6,138 nt of DNA, from positions 1 through 6,138 of the forward strand of contig SKMM01000119.1 in the NCBI GenBank assembly GCA_007121055.1, given 5' to 3'. How positions within the stretch are numbered: position 1 is the stretch's first letter; every line of letters begins with the position of its first letter. This stretch comes from Paracoccaceae bacterium (lineage in GTDB: Bacteria; Pseudomonadota; Alphaproteobacteria; Rhodobacterales; Rhodobacteraceae). The notes under the pieces were generated by a model, which was not told the DNA's origin, made no database searches, and was given only the letters and a program-made list of their open reading frames with translations. Below, piece after piece: positions 4,736 to 6,138 of the stretch. The position numbers and the translations under genes are program-made.

Positions 4736-6037
4736 ATGCCCGTGTTTCTGGACACCGCCGACCCCGGCTTCGAGGCCGCCTTCACCGCCCTGCTGGGCGC
4801 CAAGCGCGAGGAGGCCGCGGATGTCGACGACGCGGTGCGGGGCATCATCGCCGATGTCCGGGCGCGCGGCGACGCGGCGCTGATCGACCTGACCGCCCGT
4901 TTTGATCGGCAGGAATTGACACCGGACCGCCTCGCGTTCACCCCGGACGAGATCGCCGAACACGCCGCCCGTGTGCCCGCCGAGCAGCGCGCGGCGCTGG
5001 AACTCGCCGCAGGACGCATCCGGGCGTATCATGAGCGCCAGATACCGGCGGATGCGCGCTGGACCGACGCGGCGGGTGCAAGCCTGGGGTGGCGCTTCAC
5101 GCCGGTGGCCTCGGCGGGGCTCTATGTGCCGGGGGGGCTCGCGTCGTATCCGTCCTCGGTGCTGATGAACGCGATCCCGGCGCGGGTGGCGGGGGTCGAG
5201 CGGCTGGTGATCTGTGCGCCGACGCCAGACGGGGTGGCGAATCCGCTGGTGCTGCTGGCCGCCCAGCTGTCTGGCGTCGACACGATCTACCGTCTGGGGG
5301 GCGCGCAGGCGGTGGCGGCACTCGCCTTTGGCACCGAGACGGTGAAGCCGGTGAACATCATCACCGGGCCCGGCAATGCCTATGTGGCGGCGGCGAAACG
5401 GCAGGTGTTCGGGCGGGTGGGCATTGACATGATCGCCGGCCCCTCCGAGATCGTGGTGATCGCGGACGCCGACAACGACCCCGACTGGATCGCGCTCGAC
5501 CTTCTCAGTCAGGCCGAACACGATGAGGCCGCGCAGTCGATCCTGATCACCGATGACGCGGCCTTCGGCCGGGCGGTGGCGGCCGCTGTGGAGGCGCGGC
5601 TGCAGACGCTGGAGCGGCGCGCCATCGCCGGCGCCAGCTGGCGCGACCACGGCGCGGTGATCGTGACGCCGGATCTGGAGGAGGCGGCGGCACTGTCGGA
5701 CCGGCTGGCGCCCGAGCATCTGGAGATCTGCACGGCCGACCCCGAGACGCTTCTGGGGCGCATCCGCCACGCAGGCGCGGTGTTCCTCGGCGCCTGGACC
5801 CCCGAGGCTATTGGAGACTATGTGGGCGGGCCGAACCATGTGCTACCAACGGCCCGCTCGGCGCGCTTCTCCTCGGGCCTGTCTGTGCAGGATTTCCTCA
5901 AACGCACCACCATCGCCCGGATGAGCCCGGAGGCGCTGCGCGCCATCGGCCCCGCCGCCGAGACGCTGGCGCAGGCCGAGAGCCTCGAGGCGCATGGGCT
6001 GAGCGTAAGGGCGCGGCTTGACCGGCTGAACCGCTGA
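4736..6037 (+). CDS. hisD: Histidinol dehydrogenase
   Basis: HisD oxidises L-histidinol to L-histidine in two NAD-dependent steps via histidinal, the end of histidine biosynthesis, as a zinc-containing cytoplasmic homodimer. The 433 residues match the normal length. The signature region GIDMIAGPSEIVVIADADND (229-248) is followed by SQAEHD with the zinc ligands Q259 and H262. The catalytic pair E327-H328 sits in APEHLEI. The remaining metal ligands are D361 in GDYVGGPNHVLPT and H420 in LEAHGLS. TGPGNAYVAAAKRQV (210-224) and LGGAQAVAALAFGT (187-200) belong to the nucleotide-binding half. The gene is intact and starts 23 bp after the GNAT gene. It is separated from other his genes, as is common in Alphaproteobacteria. 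It lacks translational overlap with its upstream neighbour, so some independent control is possible. Confidence 0.98.
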   Translation: MPVFLDTADPGFEAAFTALLGAKREEAADVDDAVRGIIADVRARGDAALIDLTARFDRQELTPDRLAFTPDEIAEHAARVPAEQRAALELAAGRIRAYHERQIPADARWTDAAGASLGWRFTPVASAGLYVPGGLASYPSSVLMNAIPARVAGVERLVICAPTPDGVANPLVLLAAQLSGVDTIYRLGGAQAVAALAFGTETVKPVNIITGPGNAYVAAAKRQVFGRVGIDMIAGPSEIVVIADADNDPDWIALDLLSQAEHDEAAQSILITDDAAFGRAVAAAVEARLQTLERRAIAGASWRDHGAVIVTPDLEEAAALSDRLAPEHLEICTADPETLLGRIRHAGAVFLGAWTPEAIGDYVGGPNHVLPTARSARFSSGLSVQDFLKRTTIARMSPEALRAIGPAAETLAQAESLEAHGLSVRARLDRLNR

Positions 6038-6046
6038 GGGCGGCAG

Positions 6047-6066
6047 CCCGGCCCGGGCCGGCCGGG
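6047..6066 (+). terminator. GC-rich hairpin after hisD
   Basis: CCCGGCC (6047-6053) pairs with GGCCGGG (6060-6066) over a 6-nt loop, 9 bp after the hisD stop. A perfect 14-bp palindrome CCGGCCCGGGCCGG (6048-6061) overlaps it as an alternative fold. No T-run follows, so it is at best a weak intrinsic terminator or an mRNA 3'-end stabiliser. In DNA this rich in GC, such pairing also arises by chance. Confidence 0.3.
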
Positions 6067-6084
6067 GCCTGTGCCAGGGGCCGA

Positions 6085-6114
6085 GGGCTGGCGCCCCCCC
6101 CCACCGGCCAGCCC
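6085..6114 (+). terminator. Second inverted repeat downstream of hisD
   Basis: GGGCTGGC (6085-6092) pairs exactly with GCCAGCCC (6107-6114) around a 14-nt loop that contains nine consecutive C residues (6094-6102). No T-tract follows. It could help end the hisD transcript or be a GC-rich intergenic palindrome of the sort scattered through Rhodobacterales genomes. The C-run is prone to length errors in sequencing. Confidence 0.3.
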
Positions 6115-6138
6115 CACGACCACTCCGGCCGCGCGCCC

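Noticed and set aside
4709..5839. 376-residue open frame on the minus strand across hisD
   Set aside because: It is an antisense shadow of hisD with Arg/His-rich composition and no domain-like sequence.

Overview
The window is very GC-rich, and its codons mostly end in G or C. It carries murA, a DUF2948 gene and hisD on the + strand, an order I know from Alphaproteobacteria. Gene content and composition fit best with the Rhodobacterales (Rhodobacteraceae-like), but the species cannot be named from the sequence.

Left third (about 1-2270), accessory and decayed. At the left edge a minus-strand gene may start and run out of the window. Next comes a dead IS5-family transposase on the minus strand (285-1131). 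It carries two separate lesions: an in-frame internal deletion that removes the second catalytic aspartate, and a 13-bp insertion that creates a 19-bp palindrome and shifts the frame near the C-terminus. After about 450 bp with no recognisable gene there is a small ParD-type ribbon-helix-helix antitoxin gene (1589-1825). Its expected ParE toxin partner survives only as about 11 codons, so the antitoxin is an orphan. Another roughly 440 bp follow with no convincing gene.

Right two thirds (about 2270-6037), a compact housekeeping operon on the + strand. The order is a small basic protein of 55 residues, murA (peptidoglycan precursor synthesis), a DUF2948 protein, a GNAT acetyltransferase and hisD (last two steps of histidine synthesis). 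murA and DUF2948 overlap by ATGA. DUF2948 and GNAT are bridged by a 20-codon reading frame that has ATGA overlaps at both ends. hisD follows 23 bp later with a strong ribosome binding site. The GNAT gene looks like an addition to the usual murA-DUF2948-hisD order. After hisD there are two GC-rich inverted repeats that could end transcription.

I found no tRNA, rRNA, CRISPR array or clearly new defence or mobile system. The most notable points are the two-lesion IS, the orphan antitoxin beside a toxin stub, and the chain of ATGA overlaps.
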